From NCBI GenBank assembly GCA_035500775.1, contig DATJWY010000111.1, positions 1 to 14,689 of the forward strand: a DNA stretch of 14,689 nucleotides. The letters run 5' to 3'. This document shows positions 7,743 through 14,005 of this stretch, piece after piece (positions within the stretch are counted from its first letter, which is position 1; each line of letters begins with the position of its first letter). The position numbers were made by a program, and so were the translations under genes. Under the pieces are notes generated by a model. It did not search any database. It saw only the letters and a program-made list of their open reading frames with translations, and was not told the origin of the DNA. The stretch is from DATJWY01 sp035500775 (GTDB lineage: Bacteria > Pseudomonadota > Alphaproteobacteria > Acetobacterales > Acetobacteraceae).

Positions 7743-9046
7743 CCAACCAGCCCCCCACCCAGACCCTGGCTCGCTTCTTCTCCGCGCCGCTCGCCGAGAC
7801 GGACCCCGCTCTCGCCGGCATGATCGGCGCGGAGCTGGCGCGGCAGCAGGACGGCATCGAGCTGATCGCCAGCGAGAACATCGTCTCCGCCGCCGTGCTG
7901 GAGGCCCAGGGCAGCGTGCTCACCAACAAATACGCGGAAGGCTATCCGAGCCGCCGCTATTATGGCGGCTGCGCCGAGGTGGACCACGTCGAGACCCTCG
8001 CGATCGAGCGCGCGAAGCAGCTCTTCGACTGCGCCTTCGTCAACGTGCAGCCGAATTCCGGCTCCCAGGCCAACCAGGCGGTGCTGCTGGCCCTGGTCAG
8101 CCCGGGGGACACGGTGCTCGGCATGAGCCTCGCCGCCGGCGGCCACCTCACGCATGGCGCGGCGCCGAACCTGTCCGGCAAGTGGTTCCATGCCGTGCAG
8201 TACGGCGTGCGGCGCGAGGACGGGCTGCTCGACTACGAGGAGCTGGAGGCGAAGGCGCGGGCGGAGAAGCCGAAGCTGATCATCGCCGGCGGCTCGGCCT
8301 ATCCGCGCTTCATCGACTTCCCGCGCATCCGCCGCGTCGCCGATGAGGTGGGCGCTTATTTCATGGTGGACATGGCGCATTTCGCCGGCCTCGTGGCCGC
8401 GGGCCTGTATCCGAGCCCGCTGCCGCATGCCCATGTCGTCACCACCACGACGCACAAGACGCTGCGTGGCCCGCGCGGCGGCATGGTGCTGTCGAACGAC
8501 CTCGAGATCGGCAAGAAGATCAACAGCGCCGTCTTCCCGGGCCTGCAGGGCGGGCCGCTGATGCACGTCATCGCCGGCAAGGCCGCTTCCTTCGGCGAGG
8601 CGCTGAAGCCGGAATTCCGCGCCTATCAGCAGGCGGTGGCGGAGAATGCCAAGGTGCTTGCCGCGACGCTGCTCGCGCAGGGGCTCGACATCGTCACCGG
8701 CGGCACGGACAGCCATTTGCTGCTCGTCGATCTGCGGCCGAAGCGCGTCACCGGCAAGGCGGCGGAAGCGAGCCTGGAGCGCGCCCGCATCACCACCAAC
8801 AAGAACGCGATCCCGTTCGACCCGGAGAAGCCGGCGATCACCTCCGGCATCCGCCTGGGCAGCCCGGCCGCGACCAGCCGCGGCCTCGGCGCCGAGGAAT
8901 TCCGCACCATCGGCCTGCTGATCAACGAGGTGCTGGAGGGGCTCTCCGGCTCCAATGAGAGCGGCAACGCGGCGGTCGAGCAGTCGGTCGCCCAGCAAGT
9001 GCTGGAACTCTGCGCCCGCTTCCCGATCTATCCGGGCCGCCGCTGA
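7739..9046 (+). CDS. glyA: Serine hydroxymethyltransferase
   Basis: 435 aa, complete. This PLP enzyme converts serine and tetrahydrofolate to glycine and 5,10-methylene-tetrahydrofolate, supplying one-carbon units in the cytosol. The PLP-binding motif TTTTHKTLRGPRGG places the Schiff-base lysine at residue 240. Other family landmarks are ELIASENIVS near residue 40, NKYAEGYPSRRYYGG, NVQPNSGSQAN and the C-terminal GIRLGSPAATSRG. Length is normal for bacterial SHMT. The ATG at 7739 overlaps the stop of the preceding small ORF by an ATGA, and only a weak GAGAG precedes it, so initiation may depend partly on coupling. nrdR follows after 21 bp, the usual alphaproteobacterial pairing. Confidence 0.98.
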   Translation: MTNQPPTQTLARFFSAPLAETDPALAGMIGAELARQQDGIELIASENIVSAAVLEAQGSVLTNKYAEGYPSRRYYGGCAEVDHVETLAIERAKQLFDCAFVNVQPNSGSQANQAVLLALVSPGDTVLGMSLAAGGHLTHGAAPNLSGKWFHAVQYGVRREDGLLDYEELEAKARAEKPKLIIAGGSAYPRFIDFPRIRRVADEVGAYFMVDMAHFAGLVAAGLYPSPLPHAHVVTTTTHKTLRGPRGGMVLSNDLEIGKKINSAVFPGLQGGPLMHVIAGKAASFGEALKPEFRAYQQAVAENAKVLAATLLAQGLDIVTGGTDSHLLLVDLRPKRVTGKAAEASLERARITTNKNAIPFDPEKPAITSGIRLGSPAATSRGLGAEEFRTIGLLINEVLEGLSGSNESGNAAVEQSVAQQVLELCARFPIYPGRR

Positions 9047-9067
9047 GGCGCTGACCGAGGTTCCGCG

Positions 9068-9523
9068 ATGCGCTGCCCGTTCTGTGGCCACGACGATACC
9101 CAGGTGAAGGACAGCCGCCCCAACGAGGATGGGGCGGCCATCCGGCGGCGTCGCTTCTGCAGCAGTTGCGGCCAGCGCTTCACGACGATCGAGCGGGTGC
9201 AGCTGCGCGAGCTGACAGTGCTCAAGGCGGATGGGCGGCGGGTGCCGTTCGACCGCGAGAAGCTCGCCCGCTCCATCCGTATCGCGCTGCGCAAGCGGCC
9301 GGTGCAGGAGGAGCGGATCGAGCGCATCGTCAACGGCGTGGTGCGGCAGCTTGAGGCCTCGGGCGAGAGCGAGATTCCGAGCAAGCAGATCGGCGAACTG
9401 GTCATGGACACGCTGAAGGCCGTGGACGAGGTGGCCTATGTCCGCTTCGCGAGCGTCTATCGGGATTTCCGTGAAGCCAAGGACTTCGAGACGTTTCTTG
9501 GTGCTATGGATGAGCCTGTCTGA
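9068..9523 (+). CDS. nrdR: Transcriptional repressor NrdR
   Basis: 151 aa, the standard NrdR length. It senses ATP/dATP and represses ribonucleotide reductase genes by binding NrdR boxes. The N-terminal zinc ribbon has CPFC at residues 3-6 and CSSC at 31-34, with the basic stretch AIRRRRF between them. An ATP-cone domain follows from about residue 49 (VLKADGRRVPFDREKLARSI), ending with the conserved VAYVRFASVYRDF block. It sits 21 bp after glyA with GAGG before the start, so it is likely co-transcribed with glyA. No ribonucleotide reductase gene is in the window. Confidence 0.98.
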   Translation: MRCPFCGHDDTQVKDSRPNEDGAAIRRRRFCSSCGQRFTTIERVQLRELTVLKADGRRVPFDREKLARSIRIALRKRPVQEERIERIVNGVVRQLEASGESEIPSKQIGELVMDTLKAVDEVAYVRFASVYRDFREAKDFETFLGAMDEPV

Positions 9524-9713
9524 TGCATGGCGCTGGCGTTGGTGCCACGCGGCGCCGGCCTACGCGATCTGATGTTATGGGTAAGGAATACTACCCAACG
9601 CTCTGTTTTTAAAACGATTACTGGTCATGCGACACGCAGCCCCGTCGCCGGGGCATGGCTTCCGTTGTTCCGAAAGGGTGGCTTTGTTTTCAGAGGCTGT
9701 GCGCTCGGAAGAT
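9524..9713 (+). other. Intergenic stretch between nrdR and the ribD repeat
   Basis: A 190-bp part of the 316-bp nrdR-ribD gap, AT-richer in the middle. It holds a dyad TGGGTA-N8-TACCCA (9578-9597) and a short hairpin GCCCC/GGGGC (9639-9654). A promoter for the rib genes would be expected here, but no clear -35/-10 pair was identified. The open frame 9527-9715 looks non-coding. Confidence 0.5.
9578..9609 (+). terminator. Weak candidate terminator or operator after nrdR
   Basis: The perfect inverted repeat TGGGTA/TACCCA (9578-9583 with 9592-9597, 8-base loop) is followed seven bases later by TTTTT (9605-9609). The stem is short and the T-run distant, so termination would be weak. The dyad could equally be a protein-binding site. 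Confidence 0.3.
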
Positions 9714-9829
9714 AAGGCCAGGGGCTCTGCCCCTGGACCCTGCTGGGGCCGTCGGCCCCAGACCCCATTAACGTGTGCGGGTCTGGGGGCGCTCGCCCCC
9801 AGCGGGTCCAGGGCAGAGCCCTGGCCTTT
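9714..9829. repeat. 116-bp head-to-head pair of GC-rich REP-like elements
   Basis: Four perfect hairpins form a larger imperfect palindrome. The left element has CCAGGGGC/GCCCCTGG (9718-9725 with 9729-9736) and CTGGGGCC/GGCCCCAG (9743-9750 with 9754-9761). The right element, inverted, has CTGGGGGC/GCCCCCAG (9783-9790 with 9795-9802) and CCAGGGC/GCCCTGG (9808-9814 with 9818-9824). The halves are bounded by AAGGCC and GGCCTT and separated by a 13-bp centre (9766-9778). Differences between the halves are compensatory: one stem loses a G and its C partner, another swaps C-G for G-C. The same core occurs at 5289-5315. This is the layout of a BIME, a paired REP element. It ends ten bases before the ribD start codon and lies between nrdR and the rib genes. 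Confidence 0.88.
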
Positions 9830-9839
9830 CGTCTGAGCC

Positions 9840-10934
9840 ATGGATGACCGTTCCCACATGCTCGCGGCCCTGGCCCTGGCACGGCGCGGCCTCGGCGCCA
9901 CCTGGCCGAATCCGTCGGTCGGCTGCGTGCTGGTGCGCGACGGCCGGGTGATCGGCCGCGGCGTTACGGCGCCGGGCGGCCGGCCGCATGCCGAGGTGGT
10001 GGCGCTGCGTCAGGCGGGGGTGGCGGCGCGGGGCGCGACCGCCTATGTCTCGCTGGAGCCGTGCAGCCATTGGGGGCGGACGCCGCCCTGTGCCGACGCG
10101 CTGGTGGAAGCCGGGGTGGCGCGCGTGGTGGTCGCGGCCGGCGACCCCGATCCGCGGGTGAACGGCGGCGGCCTCGCCCGGCTGCGGGAGGCGGGGATCG
10201 CGGTCGTTTCCGGCCTGCTCGCCGCCGAGGCGGAAGCGGTGAATGCCGGATTCCTCATGCGCGTGCGCCAGGGACGGCCGCTCGTCACCCTCAAGCTGGC
10301 GACGACGCTGGACGGCCGGCTCGCGACCGGGGCGGGCGAGAGCCAGTGGATCACCGGCGCACCCGCGCGCCGGGCCACGCATGCGCTGCGCGGCCAGAGC
10401 GACGCGGTGATGGCCGGTATCGGCACGGTGCTGGCCGACAATCCCGAGTTGACCTGTCGCATCCCCGGCTACAAGCCGGTGCCGATGGTGCGGGTGGTCG
10501 CGGACAGCCATCTGCGCATCCCGCTGACAGGCCGGCTGGTCGCGACCGCCGGGGCGCACCCGACCTGGGTGCTGCATCGGGCGGGCGCGGACCCGGCCCG
10601 GCGGCAGGCGCTGGAATCGGCCGGGGTTCGCTGCATCGCGATCGGCACCGACGAAGCCGGGCTCGACATGGAAGAGGCCATGCGGGCGCTCGGCGCGGCC
10701 GGAATAACCCGCCTGCTCGTTGAAGGCGGCGCGAGGCTTGCCGCGGCGCTGTTGCGTGCCGATCTGGTGGACCGGATCGCCTGGTTCCATGCGCCGTCGG
10801 TGATGGGCGGGGATGGCATGCCGGCGGCCGAGGCCTTCGGCGTGCGGCATCTGGGCGAGATGCCGCGCTTCGTGCGCGAGAGTGTCCGGCCCGTGGGGGA
10901 TGATGTGCTGACTGAATTACGTAAGGATAGCTGA
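9840..10934 (+). CDS. ribD: Bifunctional diaminohydroxyphosphoribosylaminopyrimidine deaminase / 5-amino-6-(5-phosphoribosylamino)uracil reductase
   Basis: 364 aa, normal length for the fused enzyme of riboflavin synthesis; it deaminates and then reduces (NADPH) the pyrimidine product of GTP cyclohydrolase II. The N-terminal deaminase has the zinc site HAEVVAL (H50, E52) and PCSHWGRTPPC (C75, C84). The C-terminal reductase begins near residue 145 with LKLATTLDGRLATG and ESQWITG, and ends with LLVEGGARLAAALL and SVMGGDGMP. The start at 9840 has no recognisable Shine-Dalgarno; the sequence just before it is the arm of the palindromic repeat. An alternative ATG at 9858 has none either. TGA overlaps the ribE ATG by one base (TGATG), so the two are translationally coupled. 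Confidence 0.97.
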   Translation: MDDRSHMLAALALARRGLGATWPNPSVGCVLVRDGRVIGRGVTAPGGRPHAEVVALRQAGVAARGATAYVSLEPCSHWGRTPPCADALVEAGVARVVVAAGDPDPRVNGGGLARLREAGIAVVSGLLAAEAEAVNAGFLMRVRQGRPLVTLKLATTLDGRLATGAGESQWITGAPARRATHALRGQSDAVMAGIGTVLADNPELTCRIPGYKPVPMVRVVADSHLRIPLTGRLVATAGAHPTWVLHRAGADPARRQALESAGVRCIAIGTDEAGLDMEEAMRALGAAGITRLLVEGGARLAAALLRADLVDRIAWFHAPSVMGGDGMPAAEAFGVRHLGEMPRFVRESVRPVGDDVLTELRKDS

Positions 10935-11542
10935 TGTTCACGGGGATCATTACCGCGCTCGGCGAGGTGCGGGAGCAGGCGCCGATCGGCGCCGGCCACG
11001 ACATGCGGCTCGTCATCGGCACGCCGCCCGCCTTCCTCGCCGCCGCGGGCGGCACCGCGCTCGGCGCCTCCATCGCCTGTTCCGGCTGCTGCCTGACCGT
11101 GACCAGCCGCGGCGAGGACTGGTTCGAGGTCAATGTCTCCGCCGAGTCGCTGGGGCGCACCACGATCGGCGCCTGGAGCCCCGGCACCCGCCTCAACCTG
11201 GAACGCTCGCTGCGCATGGGTGATGAGCTAGGCGGGCATCTCGTCTCCGGCCATGTGGACGGGCTCGGCGAGCTGGTCGCGGTGACGCCGGAGAACGGCT
11301 CGCTGCGCCTGGAGTTCCGGGTTCCCCCCGCGCTCGCCCGCTTCATCGCCGAGAAGGGCAGCGTCGCCGTGGACGGCGTCTCGCTCACCGTGAACGCCGT
11401 GCGGGGCGATACGTTCGGCGTCAACGTCATCCCGCATACCGCCGCCATGACCACGCTCGGCTTGCGCCGGGCCGGCGATGCGGTGCACATCGAAATCGAC
11501 ATGCTGGCGCGCTACGTCGCCCGGCTGGCCGAAACGGCCTGA
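10934..11542 (+). CDS. ribE: Riboflavin synthase, alpha subunit type
   Basis: 202 aa. It dismutates two 6,7-dimethyl-8-ribityllumazine molecules to riboflavin. It starts with the family signature MFTGIITALGEV and contains two tandem lumazine-binding repeats: the first around SIACSGCCLTV (46-56) and GGHLVSGHVDG (100-110), the second with SVAVDGVSLTV (143-153) and NVIPHTAAMTTLG (164-176). The start overlaps the ribD stop by one base, and AAGGA lies about seven bases upstream within the ribD end. Its substrate is made by RibH, encoded downstream. Confidence 0.97.
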   Translation: MFTGIITALGEVREQAPIGAGHDMRLVIGTPPAFLAAAGGTALGASIACSGCCLTVTSRGEDWFEVNVSAESLGRTTIGAWSPGTRLNLERSLRMGDELGGHLVSGHVDGLGELVAVTPENGSLRLEFRVPPALARFIAEKGSVAVDGVSLTVNAVRGDTFGVNVIPHTAAMTTLGLRRAGDAVHIEIDMLARYVARLAETA

Positions 11543-11581
11543 CCCGTGCCCGGCGCCCCCGTCGAACCCCAAGAGGCCTCC

Positions 11582-12706
11582 ATGGATACCGCCGCCGCCA
11601 GCCTGAAATCCCACATCTCCAGTGCCGAGGAGCTGATCGAGGAGGCGCGCGCCGGCCGCATGTTCATCCTCGTCGATGACGAGGACCGGGAGAACGAGGG
11701 CGACCTCGTGATTCCCGCCCAGTTCGCGACGCCGGATGCCATCAACTTCATGGCCCGTCACGCCCGTGGCCTGATCTGCCTCACGCTCACCCGCAGCCGG
11801 GTCGAGGAACTCGGCCTGTCGCTGATGAGCCAGTCGAACGGCAGCCGGCACCAGACCGCCTTCACCGTCTCCATCGAGGCGCGCGAGGGCGTCACCACCG
11901 GCATCTCGGCGGCGGACCGCGCCCACACCATCGCGGTCGCCATCAACCCGGAGACCAGGCCGCGGGACATCGTGAGCCCCGGCCATGTCTTCCCGCTCTG
12001 CGCCCGCGACGGCGGCACCCTGGTGCGCGCCGGGCATACCGAGGCGGCGGTGGACATCTCTCGTCTCGCCGGGCTCAACCCGTCCGGCGTGATCTGCGAG
12101 ATCATGAACGATGACGGCACCATGGCGCGGCTGCCGGATCTGATCGCCTTTTCGCAGCGTCACGGCATCAAGCTCGGCACCATCGCCGATCTGATCGCCT
12201 GGCGCCGCCGCACCGAGCGCCTGGTCCGCAAGGTGCAGGGCGGGGCCGTGCTGGAAGGGGTTGGCGGCGCGTGGCGGGTCGCCGTCTATGCCAATGACCT
12301 CGAATATGCCGAGCATCTCGTGCTGATGAAGGGCGATATTTCCGGGCCGGAGCCGGTGCTGGTGCGCATGCACGCGCTGGATGCGGTGCAGGACGTGTTC
12401 GGCACAGGCCGCCTCGCCACGCTGCATGGCGCCATGAATATGATCGCGCGGGAGGGGCGGGGCGTCGTCGTCCTGCTCATCGACCGCAAGCCGCGCTCCC
12501 TGTCCGAGCATGTCAGCGCGCTGGCGAAGAAGGCACCGCCGACCGGGCAGTTGCGCGATTACGGCATCGGCGCCCAGATCCTGCTCGATCTCGGCGTGCG
12601 CGATATGGTGCTGCTCACGAATACGCGGCACACCATCATCGGCCTCGATGGCTACGGGCTGAACGTGGTCGAGGAGCGGCCGATCGAGCGGGCGCCGGGC
12701 GCGTAG
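11582..12706 (+). CDS. ribBX: 3,4-dihydroxy-2-butanone 4-phosphate synthase with degenerate GTP cyclohydrolase II-like domain (RibBX type)
   Basis: 374 aa from ATG at 11582, preceded by AAGAGG; a GTG at 11546 in the same frame adds 12 non-conserved residues. The RibB half is intact: DDEDRENEGD at 32-41, SRHQTAF at 88-94, SPGHVFPL at 132-139, RAGHTEAAVD at 149-158 and GVICEIMNDDG at 169-179. It makes the four-carbon unit from ribulose 5-phosphate. The C-terminal half keeps the RibA fold (PVLVRMH at 258-264, LRDYGIGAQILLDLGV at 324-339, LLTNT), but the three zinc cysteines are replaced (D267, L278, T280) and the RQEGRGIG-type GTP site reads DRKPRSLS. It should therefore lack cyclohydrolase II activity. 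This matches the RibBX variant known from proteobacteria; a separate RibA is needed. Often annotated ribB or ribBA. Confidence 0.93.
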   Translation: MDTAAASLKSHISSAEELIEEARAGRMFILVDDEDRENEGDLVIPAQFATPDAINFMARHARGLICLTLTRSRVEELGLSLMSQSNGSRHQTAFTVSIEAREGVTTGISAADRAHTIAVAINPETRPRDIVSPGHVFPLCARDGGTLVRAGHTEAAVDISRLAGLNPSGVICEIMNDDGTMARLPDLIAFSQRHGIKLGTIADLIAWRRRTERLVRKVQGGAVLEGVGGAWRVAVYANDLEYAEHLVLMKGDISGPEPVLVRMHALDAVQDVFGTGRLATLHGAMNMIAREGRGVVVLLIDRKPRSLSEHVSALAKKAPPTGQLRDYGIGAQILLDLGVRDMVLLTNTRHTIIGLDGYGLNVVEERPIERAPGA

Positions 12707-12986
12707 GCCGCCATCGGTTCGGATGGAACCCTCCGAACCGGAAAAGGGGCGCGAAAAACAATAGAGCCAGCCCCGGAGCGGTGCGCTTCCATCCGCGCCG
12801 ACCCCGGGACCGGCGCGGGGCGTCACAGGGCAGGGCGGCCACGCGGCGGAGTTATGCCTCGGCCCGTGACGGGCTTCCGGCGTTTGAGTTAGATTTGTCG
12901 GTTCCCGGTCGGACGTGGTTCCGTCGTGATCGGGCGTCGGGGCGGGAGCCCCGGCCGGCGGTAGAAATAGAGGGCGGCTTCACTTC
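12707..12986 (+). other. Hairpin-rich leader between ribBX and ribH
   Basis: 280 bp with no credible gene (the open frame 12781-12990 is not protein-like). Several inverted repeats are exact: a 9-bp stem 12715-12723 with 12732-12740; CCGCGCCG/CGGCGCGG (12793-12800 with 12811-12818); a longer-range stem CGTCAC-a-GGGC with GCCC-GTGACG (12821-12831 with 12862-12871); and CGGGGC/GCCCCG around GGGA (12938-12953). The series looks like a structured 5' leader or an mRNA-stabilising spacer. The stretch CCGGCGGTAGAAATAG near 12954-12970 recalls part of the FMN riboswitch, but the other conserved parts are missing. A GAGGG at 12970-12974 lies 12 bases before ribH. Confidence 0.5.
12715..12740 (+). terminator. 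Stem-loop after ribBX, possible attenuator or 3'-end hairpin
   Basis: The stem CGGTTCGGA (12715-12723) pairs perfectly with TCCGAACCG (12732-12740) around an 8-base loop, nine bases after the ribBX stop. An alternative pairing GGTTC/GAACC (12716-12720 with 12726-12730) uses the same left arm, so the two are exclusive. No T-run follows, so this is not a standard intrinsic terminator. Confidence 0.35.
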
Positions 12987-13469
12987 ATGAGCACACGCGA
13001 CGCAGAACTTCCCTCGGCTCCGGTCGTGGAGGGGCCGCCCCCGCTGATCCTGATCGTCCGTGCGCCGTACTACCGCGAGGTGGTGGACGGCATGACCGAC
13101 GGTGCGCGGCGCATCCTCACCGAGGCGGGCGCCCAGTTCGAGACGCTCGACGTCGCCGGGGCCTTCGAGCTGCCGCAGGCCATCCGCATCGCCCTGCGCG
13201 GCGTCACCCCGTTCGACGGCTTCATCGCCCTCGGCTGCGTGGTGCGCGGCGGGACCGACCATTACGATCATATCTGCCGGGAGACGATGGCCGGGCTGAT
13301 GCAGGTGTCCCTGCAATTCGGCATCGCCCTCGGCGCCGGTCTGCTGACCGTGCACTCGCTGGAGCAGGCGCAGGTCCGCTCCGGGGCGGACGGCCACAAC
13401 AAGGGCGCGGAAGCGGCCGCCGCCGCCCTGATGCAGGTGAACGCGGCCCGCCGGCTGCGAGCCCTCTGA
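12987..13469 (+). CDS. ribH: 6,7-dimethyl-8-ribityllumazine synthase
   Basis: 160 aa, typical of lumazine synthase. It condenses 5-amino-6-ribitylaminouracil with 3,4-dihydroxy-2-butanone 4-phosphate, the product of the RibB half encoded upstream. Landmarks are LILIVRAPYYREVVDGM at 20-36, VAGAFELP at 56-63, VVRGGTDHYDHICRE at 85-99 with the catalytic histidine H92, and VHSLEQAQVRSGADGHNKGA at 122-141 with R131 and the phosphate-contact region. The usual RFN of the substrate pocket reads APYY, a substitution also seen in some lumazine synthase variants. It follows a 280-bp hairpin-rich leader, so it may have separate control, and its TGA overlaps the nusB ATG by one base. Confidence 0.96.
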   Translation: MSTRDAELPSAPVVEGPPPLILIVRAPYYREVVDGMTDGARRILTEAGAQFETLDVAGAFELPQAIRIALRGVTPFDGFIALGCVVRGGTDHYDHICRETMAGLMQVSLQFGIALGAGLLTVHSLEQAQVRSGADGHNKGAEAAAAALMQVNAARRLRAL

Positions 13470-14005
13470 TGACCGACCGGGAAGGGACCGCCGATCGCAA
13501 GCGGCAGGGGGGTGGCGTTCCGAAGCCGCGGCCACGTACCGCGGCGCGGGTCGGCGCCGTGCAGGCGCTGTTCCAGACGGAGCAGACCGGCGAGAGCGCC
13601 GAATCCGTCATCGACCAGTTCGTGCGCTACCGACTCGGGGAACTGCCCGGCGTCGATGGCGGCTACGAAAATGGCCGGGTGCCGGATGCGGATGCGCGGC
13701 TGTTCGCCCGCATCGTCCGCGTCGCCGTGCTGAAGCAGGACGAGCTGGACCGCCTGGTGGTCGAGGCGCTGCCGGAGACCTGGCCGCTCGCCCGGCTCGA
13801 CCCGGTGCTGCGCGCCCTGCTGCGGGCTGGCGGCGCCGAGTTGGCGATGCCGGACGGGCCGCCGGTGAAGGTGGTGATCAACGAGTATCTCGACGTGGCG
13901 CACGGCTTCTTCACCGGCGATGAGCCGGGGCTGGTCAACGGTCTGCTCGACCGGCTGGCCCGCACGCTGCGCCCGGCCGAGTTCCCGCCCGCGAACGCCG
14001 TGTGA
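13469..14005 (+). CDS. nusB: Transcription antitermination factor NusB
   Basis: 178 aa, slightly longer than the roughly 140-aa E. coli protein because of a basic N-terminal extension (about 22 residues: RKRQGGGVPKPRPR) and an insert near GELPGVDGGYENGRV. NusB binds boxA RNA with NusE (S10) in rRNA antitermination. Family landmarks are ARVGAVQALFQTEQTG at 26-41, the ARLFARIVRVAVLKQDELD helix, WPLARLDPVLRALLRAG and VVINEYLDVAHGFFTGDEPG. It overlaps ribH by one base (TGATG) and thiL by four bases (GTGA). The ribH-nusB-thiL order is common across Proteobacteria. Confidence 0.97.
   Translation: MTDREGTADRKRQGGGVPKPRPRTAARVGAVQALFQTEQTGESAESVIDQFVRYRLGELPGVDGGYENGRVPDADARLFARIVRVAVLKQDELDRLVVEALPETWPLARLDPVLRALLRAGGAELAMPDGPPVKVVINEYLDVAHGFFTGDEPGLVNGLLDRLARTLRPAEFPPANAV

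Noticed and set aside
7568..9091. 507-aa open frame on the minus strand across glyA
   Set aside because: It is exactly antisense to a certain serine hydroxymethyltransferase gene, its composition (Arg, Ala, Gly, Glu, His repeats) is that of a GC-rich shadow frame, and it has no recognisable motif.
9527..9715. 62-aa open frame after nrdR
   Set aside because: No ribosome binding site, atypical codon use and no conserved features; it ends at the edge of the repeat.
9714..9829. Simple rho-independent terminator for nrdR
   Set aside because: The structure consists of four hairpins in mirror symmetry without a T-tract on either side and has a related copy elsewhere, so a repeat element explains it better.
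11228..12826. 532-aa open frame on the minus strand across ribE and ribBX
   Set aside because: Shadow of two well-identified genes; low-complexity His/Asp/Arg/Gly-rich sequence with no family features.
12938..12976. FMN riboswitch-like CCGGCGGTAGAAATAG before ribH
   Set aside because: The GGTGAAATTCCC-type element that should precede it and the second conserved half are absent, so I cannot call an FMN riboswitch; a covariance-model scan would decide.
12781..12990. 69-aa open frame in the ribBX-ribH gap
   Set aside because: Arg-rich, no start signal, runs over the inverted repeats and into the ribH start; more likely leader RNA.
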